A stretch of 64,000 nucleotides of DNA from Paenibacillus curdlanolyticus YK9 (GCF_000179615.1 NZ_AEDD01000001.1:434001-498000); one strand, 5' to 3'. Positions 17,219-26,341 are shown, counted from the first letter of the stretch. A program made the numbers and translations. Notes: generated by a model from the letters alone, not told the origin.

Positions 17219-18943
17219 ATGATCAACTTACATCAAGAACGTATACCGGCAACAGCAGAGCGCACGAACCTTGGAGATTATGATACCGCCCGTGCGCAGT
17301 TTGATTGGGAGCAAGTAGAAAGTCACTTCACATGGCATAAGACCGGCAAGGTCAATATGGCGCATGAAGCAATCGATCGACATGTATTGGAAGGCAAAGG
17401 CGATAAAGTTGCGCTCCATTATAGCGATGCTGCTCGCGATGAGAGCTGGACATATGGTCAGCTGAGCAAACAATCGAATCGGTTCGCCAATGTTCTGCGC
17501 CAGCATGGCGTTGCCAAAGGCGATCGCGTGTTTATTTTTATGCCCCGCACGCCAGAGCTTTATGTCAGCCTACTTGGAGCGCTGAAAGTAGGCGCTGTCG
17601 TTGGTCCGCTGTTCGAAGCATTTATGGAAACGGCAGTGAAGGACCGGTTGCTCGATAGCGGCGCTTGTGCGATTGTAACGACGCCGGCATTGGTGCAGCG
17701 CATAAAGCGGGACGAATTGCCTAATCTGAAACATATTATTCTCGTTGGCGGTACGGACCCTTCACAGGAAGGTGCGCTGAACTACGAGCAAGAGATGGCA
17801 GGCGCTTCAGAAGAGGCAGAGGTAGAGTGGCTTGACCGCGAGGACGGGCTGATTTTACATTATACATCGGGATCGACAGGAAAGCCGAAAGGCGTATTCC
17901 ATGCCCAAAATGCGATGATTCAGCATTATTATACCGGCCGCGTTGTTCTCGATCTGCGTGAGGATGACGTGTACTGGTGCACAGCTGATCCGGGCTGGGT
18001 GACTGGGACGTCCTACGGCATTTTCGCGCCATGGCTTAATGGTGCAACCAATGTGGTGCGCGGCGGCCGCTTCAGCCCGCAGGATTGGTACAGCACGCTT
18101 CAGCGTTATGGCGTTACCGTGTGGTACAGCGCTCCAACGGCATTCCGAATGCTGATGGGAGCTGGGGAGGATGTCGTATCAAACTTTGACCTTTCCAGCT
18201 TGCGTCATGTGCTAAGCGTAGGTGAGCCGCTTAACCCTGAGGTTGTGCGGTGGGGACTTAAAGTATACAACCAACGCATCCATGACACATGGTGGATGAC
18301 GGAGACGGGCGGGCAGTTAATCTGCAACTACCCATCCATGGATATCAAGCCAGGTTCCATGGGCAAGCCGCTGCCGGGCGTACGCGCTGCGATCATTGAT
18401 GATCAAGGCAATGAGCTTCCGCCTTATCGGATGGGTAACTTGGCTGTAGCTGCTCCTTGGCCGTCGATGATGCGCCGCATTTGGAATAATGATGCGAAGT
18501 ATGAGGAGTATTTCCGAATTCCGGGCTGGTACATTTCCGGAGACTCCGCTTATATGGATGAGGATGGATACTTCTGGTTCCAAGGCCGTATCGACGATGT
18601 TATTAATACGTCGGGCGAGCGTGTTGGTCCATTTGAGGTTGAGAGCAAACTGGTTGAGCATCCCGCCGTTGCAGAAGCAGGCGTTATTGGTAAGCCTGAT
18701 CCAGTGCGTGGCGAAATCATTAAAGCATTCATTGCACTTCGTGAAGGCTTCACGGCTTCAGACGAGCTGAAGGAAGACATCGCGAAGTTTGTCAAAATCG
18801 GATTGTCTGCGCATGCATCTCCGCGTGAGATTGAATTCCGAGACAAGCTTCCAAAAACGCGAAGCGGTAAAATTATGCGTCGCGTATTGAAAGCATGGGA
18901 GCTCAATTTGCCAACAGGCGATTTGTCGACCATAGAAGATTAA
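17219..18943 (+). CDS. acsA: Acetyl-CoA synthetase
   Basis: Converts acetate, ATP and CoA to acetyl-CoA; ANL superfamily adenylating enzyme of 574 aa. The P-loop-like YTSGSTGKPKG, the WWMTETGG adenylate site and the C-terminal lysine in KTRSGKIMRR (Lys551) are present. Lys551 corresponds to the lysine whose acetylation by AcuA and deacetylation by AcuC switch the enzyme. ATG 17219 follows GGGAGGA by eight bases; an ATG three codons upstream overlaps that site. It is divergent from acuA and carries a cre element in its leader. Confidence 0.96.
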   Translation: MINLHQERIPATAERTNLGDYDTARAQFDWEQVESHFTWHKTGKVNMAHEAIDRHVLEGKGDKVALHYSDAARDESWTYGQLSKQSNRFANVLRQHGVAKGDRVFIFMPRTPELYVSLLGALKVGAVVGPLFEAFMETAVKDRLLDSGACAIVTTPALVQRIKRDELPNLKHIILVGGTDPSQEGALNYEQEMAGASEEAEVEWLDREDGLILHYTSGSTGKPKGVFHAQNAMIQHYYTGRVVLDLREDDVYWCTADPGWVTGTSYGIFAPWLNGATNVVRGGRFSPQDWYSTLQRYGVTVWYSAPTAFRMLMGAGEDVVSNFDLSSLRHVLSVGEPLNPEVVRWGLKVYNQRIHDTWWMTETGGQLICNYPSMDIKPGSMGKPLPGVRAAIIDDQGNELPPYRMGNLAVAAPWPSMMRRIWNNDAKYEEYFRIPGWYISGDSAYMDEDGYFWFQGRIDDVINTSGERVGPFEVESKLVEHPAVAEAGVIGKPDPVRGEIIKAFIALREGFTASDELKEDIAKFVKIGLSAHASPREIEFRDKLPKTRSGKIMRRVLKAWELNLPTGDLSTIED

Positions 18944-18951
18944 ACGAATCG

Positions 18952-18995
18952 AGCTGCGTTTGGGAGTCAGGGGACCTCCAAACGCAGCTTTTTTC
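18952..18995 (+). terminator. Terminator of acsA
   Basis: A 14-15-bp stem (18952-18966 with 18976-18989) is followed by six T. Confidence 0.85.
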
Positions 18996-19002
18996 ATTTT
19001 AT

Positions 19003-19058
19003 TGAAAAAAAGAAGGGCTATTCCGGCGGTCATCTTGACCTTACCGGAATAGCCCTTC
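19003..19058 (-). terminator. Terminator of the penicillin-binding protein gene
   Basis: A perfect 15-bp stem (19012-19026 with 19044-19058) reads into TTTTTTTC on the minus strand. Confidence 0.85.
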
Positions 19059-19079
19059 ACGCGTTTATGCTCTTATTGG

Positions 19080-22000
19080 CTAACCGCCATATATGAGCGA
19101 AGCGGAACTCGATGATTCCCCGCGATCATTAATAGCTGTAACCTGGTAAGCGCCCCCAGTCATCACTGAGACATATTCGAATCGTGTCTCGCTCGTTGAA
19201 CCGAGTCTTACATACTTGCCATCGTTATTGGCGCTATAATATACATTGTATTTCGTTACTTGATCAGAAACCGCATTCGAGCTCCATGTAATCCGGACGC
19301 CCATATCAGTCGCTTCTACAGCTAATCCTGTTGGCGCGGAAGGTAATGGGATGGAGCCTTCCGGCGTTTCCGGTTCAGTTGGTGTACCGCCAGAGTTGGA
19401 ATTTCCGGTGGACGTGCCGCCGGATGTTCCTCCTGTATTGTCTGTCGAACCGCCTGGCTTCGTGCCCGGCGTTGGGACGCCTGATCCTAAGTCTGGCGTT
19501 GTCGGCGGCGTTACAGGATCACTAGGCCCGCTAGAACCGCCTACAGAACGGCTAGGTGCTGATTCATGACCGACAACGTCTACTGCTGTTACGTAATAAG
19601 TGAAGGCAGCGCCAGCTGGCGTTGCCGTCGAGAAGACGGTTTTTTCGCCGACTAAGATTGAATCGCCAATTTTTTTGAATGGCGCCCCCGGCCGATCAGA
19701 GCGATATAGGCGATAGCCAACAACGTCTGCTTCTGGGCTCGGATTGAATGTCACATTCGATGCAGAAGCACTTACTGATGCCAGCCTAACATTAGCAGGT
19801 GCGCTAGGCGCGCTGCCGTCGTCTTGTCTTGGATCCGTTTTGGATGGTGCATTGTTCTCCGCATCCTCTGGCAAGAAGAATGACATTGGCCGGCGTTTGC
19901 TGGAAGGCAATGCCGATTGTGCATGTTGAATTTCTTCCATCAACACATCGAGCGGATTTTTCCGTTTGACGACGATCTGCTCGCGAACCATATCGGACGG
20001 CGTAGCAATATTCGGGACGTAATTCACACCGTTATAAGGGATGAATGCCATCTTAACGAGTGCGTCATCAGATGTTCTCGGCAAATACTTTTTGTTAAAC
20101 CAGTCCGTTACCAGAAGTCCGGCTTGTCTGGTCAGATCTGTCGGAAGCTTCCCGCTGACGCTGGACACGGTAGCTCGAACGATTCCGTCAGGCTTGGACC
20201 ATGACTTGGTCGGGAACAATTCGGGCTCGGCAGCAGTCACTTCGTTCATGATGAGCGTCCAGATCGAGCGAGCGCGCGAGCGTCCGTCTTTAGACAAGGT
20301 GTGAATGGATTTCTCGTAGCCAGCCCATACGCCAAGTGTAATGTCAGGTGTGAATCCCATAAACCAGACATCGCCATAATCCTGTGTAGAACCGGTCTTG
20401 CCGGCAACTGGAATTTTGCCATATTGCTTAAATTTAGATTTTACAGAGTGAGCGGTACCATTCGCATCGGAGATAACAGTGCTGAGCATGTCTGTCATCA
20501 AGAATGCGGTTTGCTCGGAATAAACCCGTTTTGGCTGAGCCTTATGCTCGTAGACGACTTTGCCTGTAGAATCTGTAATCTTGGAAATCATGTATGCGTC
20601 ATTGAAAACGCCTTTGTTCGGAACCGTGCCGTAAGCATTGGTCAGCTCTTCAACCGTTACGCCTTTGCTTAGGCCGCCGATAACGCCAGTTTGGGCATGA
20701 TCATCCTCAGGCTGCAAGGTTGTGATGCCTAATGAACGAGCGAATTTCCATGCGTTATCGATTTTGACGTCGTCAAGGAAAAGCTTAAGCGCTGGCAAAT
20801 TGAGCGAGCGGTTCAATGCTTCTCGCGCCGTAACGAGGCCGAGATAACGATTGTTCGAGTTTTTAGGAATATGATAGCCCTTCTGTCCGTCTTTCAGAAC
20901 GATAGGGGCATCGTCCAATACGCCAGCTGGCTGGATATAACCGTTCTCTAATGCTGGCAAGTAAGCGGCGATCGTCTTCATCGTCGAACCAGGCTGACGC
21001 GTCATTTGAGTCGCGAAGTTCATTTGCTCTTCGTAGAAATCGCGGCCCTCTAGCATGCCAAGAATGGCGCCTGTCCGATGATCAATCATAATGCCGGCGA
21101 TTTGCTCGATTCCTTTTTCCTTGCTGTCTGGCGCAAAGTTTTCTGGATTCTCGCCAATCTTATGCATGAGGTTGTAGATTTTCTTATCAATCGTCGTATA
21201 CACGCGATATCCGCCGCGCTGAAGCTGCTCGCGTGCTTCCTCAAGCAGGCTTGGATTTTCTGCGATTTTCTCTTTCGTCAAATCAGGATCCTGCTGCAAA
21301 AGCAAAATCTCGGCTGCTTCGCGCTCAGATTCCAGCATGAGATAAGGGAAGGTCGCGTACGCTTTCTTCGTTGGCTTCGCCATTGAAGAGCGAATGTCGA
21401 ATTGCAATGCTTCATCGTATTGCTGCTTCGTAATCCGGCCTTTGTTCAGCATGTAATTAAGCACGTTATGCTGGCGTTCAATCGCGTATTTGAGCCCTTT
21501 CTCGTTCCATTCGCCCTTGCCATTATAGGCGGTATAGGCGGATGGACGCTGCGGCAAACCGGCAAGATAGGCCGACTGCGCAATGTTCAGCTGATTTAAG
21601 TCGGAAATATTAAAAATGCCTTTGGCTGCTGCTTTAATGCCATATAAATTGTAGCCGCTTGAGCCATTGCCGAAAGGCACCTTGTTCAGGTAAGCCGTTA
21701 GGATCTCATCCTTGGTGATGAAACGCTCCATGCGAATGGATAGGAAGATTTCCTTTACCTTACGGCTGTCTGACTTGTCTAGACTGAGGAACATGCGTCT
21801 GGCGATCTGCTGCGTCAGCGTACTGCCGCCAGTCTGCGTTTCTTTGTTCATTACCTTCTGTAAAACTGCCCTCGCGGTACCCTTCAAGTCTATGCCAAAG
21901 TGCTCATAGAAGTTATTATCCTCCGTGGCAAGCACTGCATCTATGACTTGCTTCGGAACATCCTTGAGCTCGACTACGCGTCGATCCTCTTCCGTTCGCA

Positions 22001-22265
22001 ATTGCCCGATCGGCGTAACGTTATCGTTAAAATAAACGAAGCCGGTTTCTGAATTGTCAACGAGCTTCTCTTCAATGAGCGCTCGAGGACGAACAGGCTC
22101 GTCCTTTACGAATGATGCGACATAGCCAGTTGCAATGCCTCCTGCGAATAAGCCGATCATAAGTCCGAAAATGAACATCCATTTAAAGGTGATCCAAACG
22201 ACGAGACCGAACGTTCGCCATTTGCTATGTACCGCGGGTGATGATGACTTCGGTTCTTCTGCCAT
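19080..22265 (-). CDS. Class A penicillin-binding protein with two C-terminal fibronectin III domains
   Basis: Bifunctional peptidoglycan synthase of 1061 aa, PBP1A/PonA type. A cytoplasmic N-terminus and one membrane helix (about 18-47) lead to the GT51 glycosyltransferase with ATEDNNFYEH (Glu115) and GGSTLTQQ. The transpeptidase follows with Ser427-x-x-Lys430 (STMK), SLN at 487-489 and KTG at 623-625. Two fibronectin III-like domains (about 823-903 and 976-1059) are joined by a 70-residue Gly/Ser/Thr/Pro linker. The start ATG lies 12 bases after AGGAGG; a TTG three codons earlier is too close. It is monocistronic and ends in a strong terminator. Confidence 0.93.
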   Translation of the reverse strand: MAEEPKSSSPAVHSKWRTFGLVVWITFKWMFIFGLMIGLFAGGIATGYVASFVKDEPVRPRALIEEKLVDNSETGFVYFNDNVTPIGQLRTEEDRRVVELKDVPKQVIDAVLATEDNNFYEHFGIDLKGTARAVLQKVMNKETQTGGSTLTQQIARRMFLSLDKSDSRKVKEIFLSIRMERFITKDEILTAYLNKVPFGNGSSGYNLYGIKAAAKGIFNISDLNQLNIAQSAYLAGLPQRPSAYTAYNGKGEWNEKGLKYAIERQHNVLNYMLNKGRITKQQYDEALQFDIRSSMAKPTKKAYATFPYLMLESEREAAEILLLQQDPDLTKEKIAENPSLLEEAREQLQRGGYRVYTTIDKKIYNLMHKIGENPENFAPDSKEKGIEQIAGIMIDHRTGAILGMLEGRDFYEEQMNFATQMTRQPGSTMKTIAAYLPALENGYIQPAGVLDDAPIVLKDGQKGYHIPKNSNNRYLGLVTAREALNRSLNLPALKLFLDDVKIDNAWKFARSLGITTLQPEDDHAQTGVIGGLSKGVTVEELTNAYGTVPNKGVFNDAYMISKITDSTGKVVYEHKAQPKRVYSEQTAFLMTDMLSTVISDANGTAHSVKSKFKQYGKIPVAGKTGSTQDYGDVWFMGFTPDITLGVWAGYEKSIHTLSKDGRSRARSIWTLIMNEVTAAEPELFPTKSWSKPDGIVRATVSSVSGKLPTDLTRQAGLLVTDWFNKKYLPRTSDDALVKMAFIPYNGVNYVPNIATPSDMVREQIVVKRKNPLDVLMEEIQHAQSALPSSKRRPMSFFLPEDAENNAPSKTDPRQDDGSAPSAPANVRLASVSASASNVTFNPSPEADVVGYRLYRSDRPGAPFKKIGDSILVGEKTVFSTATPAGAAFTYYVTAVDVVGHESAPSRSVGGSSGPSDPVTPPTTPDLGSGVPTPGTKPGGSTDNTGGTSGGTSTGNSNSGGTPTEPETPEGSIPLPSAPTGLAVEATDMGVRITWSSNAVSDQVTKYNVYYSANNDGKYVRLGSTSETRFEYVSVMTGGAYQVTAINDRGESSSSASLIYGG

Positions 22266-22382
22266 ACAAGCCAATTCCTCCTCCGATTAACAGACCTATT
22301 ATAGCATAATTCGAGCCCGATCGGCACCCTTTGATTGGGGGGGATTCCCAGTGTCTCCACTGCGAGCCAGCGCATCGTTCAT

Positions 22383-22418
22383 AAAAAAACAAGCATTCCA
22401 ATTAGCGTGGAATGCTTG
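22383..22418 (-). terminator. Terminator of ktrB
   Basis: A perfect 11-bp stem (22390-22400 with 22408-22418) reads into seven T on the minus strand. Confidence 0.85.
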
Positions 22419-22431
22419 CTGATAGGCTGGA

Positions 22432-23793
22432 TCAACCAATTGTGATGCGGCCCTCCGGCCGCCTGAATTTGTCCTTCTCTGGCTTGCGGGCCAACGCGAA
22501 CGCTAGTGTGACAGGGCCCAGACGACCAACGAACATCAGCACGATGAGAAAGGCTTTGCCAAAAGAGCTAAACTGATCCGTAATGCCCGTCGACATGCCA
22601 GTCGTCGCGAATGCGGAAGTTACCTCGAACAAGAGGGGGAGGAACGGGGCTGACTCCGTCGTTGTTAGCACCATCGTCGCGATGACGATAAGGAAGAACG
22701 AGAGGAGCGTGAACGTAATCGCCTTATGAATGCGCTCCTGATCGAGACGTCTCCGGAACAGCACGACGTCTTCGCGTCCTCTGAGCATGGCGATCACAGC
22801 AAAGATAAGCACGACTAACGTCGTCACTTTGATGCCTCCTCCAGTGGAGCCAGGCGCGGCGCCTACGAACATTAACAGCAGAATGGCGAATTGGGATGCC
22901 TGACGCAATTCGCCTATATCGACTGTGCTTAAGCCAGCGGAACGGGAGCTGACCGATTGCAGCATCGCATTAAGCAGCTTATGGCCGAAGGATAATGGCT
23001 GCAGCGTGTTTGGGTTGGTATATTCGAAAATAAAAATGATGATCGTGCCGAACACAATAAGCGCAACGGAGGCTGATAATACGACCTTGGAGTGAAGCGT
23101 CAGCCGCTTATTTTGGCGATAGGTAATAAGGTCGGACAGCACGATGAAGCCGAGCCCGCCAAGAATAATGAGAATGATCGAGACGATCATAACGAACGGA
23201 TCCTCGACGTATTCAATCAAGCTGGCGGAACGATCGGGATACATCCCGAATAAATCGAACCCTGCATTATTAAAAATGGAGATGCTGTGAAACACCCCGA
23301 AGTAAATAGCTCGTCCGACTGGCATCTCCGTCATGAATCGCGCAGCTAGCAGGACCGCGCCAACGGCTTCGATCACAAGCGAGTAGATCATTACTTTTTT
23401 GATTAAAGGGATAATGCCTTCGAGCGTCGTTTGGTTCATGGCTTCCTGCAGAATAAGCCGCTCCCGGAAGGAAATGCGTCGTCTAAGTACAATCGCAATA
23501 AGTGTAGCCATAGTCGTAAAGCCAAGCCCGCCTACCTGAATCAATACCATGAGCGACACTTGCCCGAGCGTAGTGAAATCCATGCCCACATTAATGACGG
23601 ACAAGCCGGTCACACACGCGGCTGAGGCGGCGATAAACATGGCGTCTAGAAAAGGGAGGGCTTCCCCGCTTGTGTTGGCGCTTGGCGTGGCCAAGATGAC
23701 GGAACCTATCAAAATAATAACGATAAAGCCAATGGCGAGCGTTTGAGGGGGCGTTAAGCGAAATGCCCTCTTTTTATTCGAGTAATTCAGCAT
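22432..23793 (-). CDS. ktrB: Potassium uptake channel subunit KtrB/TrkH
   Basis: Membrane pore subunit of a Na+-dependent K+ uptake system, 453 aa. The four selectivity-filter repeats are visible in order: CVTGLSV, NNAGFD, SRSAGLST and ATTGMSTG. The gating loop rich in Gly/Ser (GAAPGSTGGGIK) lies before repeat four. ATG 23793 follows GGAG at eight bases. The cytoplasmic regulatory subunit KtrA is not nearby, as for ktrD in B. subtilis. KtrB and KtrD cannot be told apart here. Confidence 0.92.
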   Translation of the reverse strand: MLNYSNKKRAFRLTPPQTLAIGFIVIILIGSVILATPSANTSGEALPFLDAMFIAASAACVTGLSVINVGMDFTTLGQVSLMVLIQVGGLGFTTMATLIAIVLRRRISFRERLILQEAMNQTTLEGIIPLIKKVMIYSLVIEAVGAVLLAARFMTEMPVGRAIYFGVFHSISIFNNAGFDLFGMYPDRSASLIEYVEDPFVMIVSIILIILGGLGFIVLSDLITYRQNKRLTLHSKVVLSASVALIVFGTIIIFIFEYTNPNTLQPLSFGHKLLNAMLQSVSSRSAGLSTVDIGELRQASQFAILLLMFVGAAPGSTGGGIKVTTLVVLIFAVIAMLRGREDVVLFRRRLDQERIHKAITFTLLSFFLIVIATMVLTTTESAPFLPLLFEVTSAFATTGMSTGITDQFSSFGKAFLIVLMFVGRLGPVTLAFALARKPEKDKFRRPEGRITIG

Positions 23794-23938
23794 GTATTCA
23801 TCTCCGAACAGGTGTAAGTATGTATAAAGATGAAATTAGCATACCCTGTATAGTTGGATGGATCAATATTGGTATCCAAAATTAAATTATGCTACGATAA
23901 GCACACGTTTACTAGGCAGGATAGGAGAAGGAATAGAG

Positions 23939-24148
23939 ATGAATGAATCAGGTAATGTAAGAAGCAATATTCGAATCGGATCGACGGTAGATATCGTATT
24001 GAAAAAGGACCAACGGACCGGCGCGTTAACGCAGGGGGTTGTTCAACAAATATTGACCAATTCGCCTAACCATCCGCATGGCATCAAGGTTCGGCTGCAG
24101 GACGGCCAGGTGGGGCGCGTGAAACAGATCCACTCTAACGGGAGTTAG
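23939..24148 (+). CDS. ywbE: YwbE family protein
   Basis: A 69-aa protein nearly fully made of the YwbE/DUF2196 domain: NIRIGSTVDIVLKKDQRTG, then SPNHPHGIKVRL and DGQVGRVKQI. It has a small beta-barrel character and may bind nucleic acid, but no function is established. ATG 23939 follows AGGAGAAGGA; in-frame codons upstream lack a site. Confidence 0.9.
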   Translation: MNESGNVRSNIRIGSTVDIVLKKDQRTGALTQGVVQQILTNSPNHPHGIKVRLQDGQVGRVKQIHSNGS

Positions 24149-24204
24149 CAAGCATTGTCTGTTTGCTAAAGCTTGCAACTGCCAGTCGGGAAGGACTACA
24201 CTAG

Positions 24205-24210
24205 TATAAT
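24205..24210 (+). promoter_or_regulatory. Candidate -10 element of the small ORF-yidC unit
   Basis: A perfect TATAAT lies about 30 bases before the small ORF. No convincing -35 was found at the usual distance. Confidence 0.35.
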
Positions 24211-24241
24211 CAGCTGTGAACGATGAAGGGAGGTGAACCTG

Positions 24242-24595
24242 TTGTTTGAATTAAACGATCTTATTCCGTATTTGTTCTCAATTAGCGTGTTGTGTTCGTT
24301 CGCTTATGTTTACTTCTCTTGGACGGCTAATTCGCCGATGCATTATTATGAGAGCGAGCCGTCGCTGTGGCTTGTAGAAGCCCCGTTGGTGGGTACTGTT
24401 CGTGAATGGGCGGATATCAGGCATGGGCTTGTCAGGAAAGTGAAGCGGAAGGAAGCGCCTGATGAAGATGCTTCAGATTGTAACTCCTCGGTAGCGGGAC
24501 CATGTTCTACTAGACGAGGAGGGTTCAAATGGGAAATACGAAATCGGTCAGCAGCAGGTTCACGGCTTTACGCATCTATGGGTTTTTATTACTGA
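24242..24595 (+). CDS. Small membrane ORF upstream of yidC, candidate MifM-like arrest peptide
   Basis: Reading from TTG 24242 (eight bases after AAGGGAGG) gives up to 117 aa with one membrane helix at about residues 8-27. A short loop and an amphipathic stretch (42-59) lead to a basic segment RHGLVRKVKRK (60-70) and then EAPDEDASD (71-79). The frame runs on through the yidC start and stops 67 bases inside yidC. The layout recalls B. subtilis MifM: a membrane anchor, then basic and acidic arrest residues, then a hairpin masking the yidC2 ribosome binding site. A plain small membrane protein is the alternative. Sequence similarity to MifM is from memory, not from an alignment. Confidence 0.55.
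   Translation: MFELNDLIPYLFSISVLCSFAYVYFSWTANSPMHYYESEPSLWLVEAPLVGTVREWADIRHGLVRKVKRKEAPDEDASDCNSSVAGPCSTRRGGFKWEIRNRSAAGSRLYASMGFYY
24484..24523 (+). promoter_or_regulatory. Hairpin sequestering the yidC ribosome binding site
   Basis: CTCCTCG (24484-24490) is fully complementary to CGAGGAG (24515-24521), which is most of the yidC Shine-Dalgarno sequence (24516-24523); ATG is at 24529. The left arm begins six bases after the DEDASD codons of the upstream ORF, so a ribosome paused there would cover it and free the site. Confidence 0.6.
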
Positions 24596-25371
24596 TTGTC
24601 GCGTTAATGCTAGTAAGCGGTTGTAGTGCCAAAGGCACGATAGACAGCAGCACGCCTGGCACATTTAATCATTATATTGTCTATCCGTTCTCAGCGGTCA
24701 TCCAGCATGTGGCTACATGGTTTGACGGCAGCTATGGGTTATCGATTATTGTAATCACACTGCTCGTTAGGCTTATCCTTATGCCATTGATGATCCGGCA
24801 GCAAACCGGTCAGCTGGCTATGAGAGCCAAGATGAAGACATTGACGCCAGAATTGAATGCGGTCAAAGAAAAGTACAAGTCGAAGAAAGATGCGGAATCT
24901 CAACGGAAGCTGCAGCAAGAGACGATGCAGCTTTACCAGCAGCACGGCGTTAATCCTCTCGCAATTGGATGTCTGCCTTTGCTTATTCAGCTGCCGATTC
25001 TGACGGGGTTGTATTACGCGATTCGCATGACTCCTGAGCTGAAAACCCATGCTTTCCTATGGTTTAAGCTAGGCTCTGCGGATCCGATCATGCCGTTTAT
25101 TGCAGCGGGCGTGTACTTGATTCAATCGTTCGTTTCGCAACGATTATCGGGTTCGGATGCCAGCCAACAGAAGCAGATGGCCATGCTGATGTACTTATCG
25201 CCGATTATGATGGGGCTCTTTTCATTCACGGCGCCAGCAGCGCTGCCGTTGTATTGGGCGGTCGGAGGCGTGTTCATGATTGGACAATCGTGGCTGGCCT
25301 ATAGGCTGTACCATAGACGCACGGGAAAGCTGACGGAACAGTCGGCTGCAAGTCCAATTAGCGCTGAATAA
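24529..25371 (+). CDS. yidC: Membrane protein insertase YidC/OxaA family, lipoprotein type
   Basis: Inserts and folds membrane proteins with or without SecYEG. A 280-aa precursor with a lipoprotein signal ending LVSGC (Cys32), then the YidC core of five membrane helices. The groove arginine is in LLVRLILMPL, followed by a basic cytoplasmic hairpin (about 100-135) and PLLIQLPILTGLY. Bacilli usually have two copies, SpoIIIJ next to rnpA and YqjG/YidC2. The isolated position and the upstream regulatory ORF argue for the YidC2-type copy, an inference. Confidence 0.92.
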   Translation: MGNTKSVSSRFTALRIYGFLLLIVALMLVSGCSAKGTIDSSTPGTFNHYIVYPFSAVIQHVATWFDGSYGLSIIVITLLVRLILMPLMIRQQTGQLAMRAKMKTLTPELNAVKEKYKSKKDAESQRKLQQETMQLYQQHGVNPLAIGCLPLLIQLPILTGLYYAIRMTPELKTHAFLWFKLGSADPIMPFIAAGVYLIQSFVSQRLSGSDASQQKQMAMLMYLSPIMMGLFSFTAPAALPLYWAVGGVFMIGQSWLAYRLYHRRTGKLTEQSAASPISAE

Positions 25372-25376
25372 AAGGG

Positions 25377-25405
25377 AAGGGCGGATCGAGAGGTTCCGCC
25401 CTTTT
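25377..25405 (+). terminator. Terminator of yidC
   Basis: A nine-base-pair stem (25377-25385 with 25395-25403) is followed by a short T-tract. Confidence 0.65.
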
Positions 25406-25420
25406 CGCATCAGCAACGCA

Positions 25421-25460
25421 ATAAATAAAGAAAGCCATTGAGTGAATGCACTCAATGGCT
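25421..25460 (-). terminator. Terminator of rpsD
   Basis: A perfect 12-bp stem (25433-25444 with 25449-25460) reads into TTCTTTATTTAT on the minus strand. Confidence 0.8.
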
Positions 25461-25475
25461 CTCTTAGTGATGCTA

Positions 25476-26078
25476 TTAACGGCTGTAGAACTCGACGATT
25501 TGTTTTTCGTCGATGTCTTGGGACAGCTCAGCGCGCTCTGGCAGACGAAGGAATTTACCTTCGAGTGCAGCTTCGTTCAGGTCCAAGTAGTTTGGAACAT
25601 GGCTGCGGCTTTCGCGAGCTTCTTTGATCGATTTCATGCTGCGGCTGCGCTCGCGCAGGCCGATAACGTCGCCAAGTGCAACCGTGTAGGAAGCGATGTC
25701 GACTTTTTTGCCGTTAACCGTTACGTGGCCATGGGATACGAGCTGACGTGCGCCTGCACGGGAGTTCGCGAAGCCAAGACGGTAAACGAGGTTGTCCAAA
25801 CGGCTCTCAAGCAAGAACATGAAGTTTTCGCCGGAGATACCTTTTTGTTTCGATGCGCGATCGAACAGGTTGCGGAATTGCTTCTCGTTCAAGCCGTACA
25901 TGTGGCGAAGCTTTTGTTTTTCTTGCAATTGAACGCCATAACCGCTAATTTTCTTGCGAAGGTTAGCGCCGTGTTGGCCTGGTGGGAATGGGCGTTTTGC
26001 AAGTTCTTTACCCGTACCGCTCAGGGAAATACCGAGACGACGGCTAAGTTTAAATTTAGGGCCTGTATAACGTGACAT
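25476..26078 (-). CDS. rpsD: 30S ribosomal protein S4
   Basis: Primary 16S rRNA-binding protein that nucleates small-subunit assembly and, in many bacteria, represses its own translation. 200 aa, standard length. The N-terminal S4 domain starts [16 protein letters not shown]. The S4-type RNA-binding motif is [20 protein letters not shown] and [16 protein letters not shown] precedes the ATG. As in Bacillus it is a single gene away from the main ribosomal clusters, with a strong promoter and a long structured leader. Confidence 0.97.
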   Translation of the reverse strand: MSRYTGPKFKLSRRLGISLSGTGKELAKRPFPPGQHGANLRKKISGYGVQLQEKQKLRHMYGLNEKQFRNLFDRASKQKGISGENFMFLLESRLDNLVYRLGFANSRAGARQLVSHGHVTVNGKKVDIASYTVALGDVIGLRERSRSMKSIKEARESRSHVPNYLDLNEAALEGKFLRLPERAELSQDIDEKQIVEFYSR

Positions 26079-26248
26079 ATGTGTGTAACTCCTTCTTCAA
26101 ATGTAATTTTGAAAATGGGGTCGCTGTTTCGCCGGAAAATATCTGCTTATCCCAAAGCGCGATAAGTCCTGACAGACTAGTTCAGCCGCTGGCCTGTCAG
26201 CGATAAATTCCTAAGGGTGACACAAAAAGCCCCGCCCAACAATCATTA
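26079..26248 (-). ncRNA. Structured rpsD leader, probable S4 autoregulatory element
   Basis: About 170 bases of untranslated leader separate the rpsD promoter from its start. It contains nested pairings on the minus strand: CTGACAG with CTGTCAG, and CTTATC with GATAAG. B. subtilis rpsD is repressed by S4 binding to its leader. I infer the same here but cannot confirm the pseudoknot by eye. Confidence 0.5.
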
Positions 26249-26254
26249 ATAAAT

Positions 26255-26282
26255 TTTATAGGAAAACGAACTGCATTGTCAA
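26255..26282 (-). promoter_or_regulatory. Strong sigma-A promoter of rpsD
   Basis: Minus strand: perfect TTGACA, 16 bases, then TATAAA. Confidence 0.75.
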
Positions 26283-26341
26283 GTGGAAAGCCATATGGAG
26301 CACGGGGAACAACCTTAACAAAACATTTGATTCAAAAGTCC

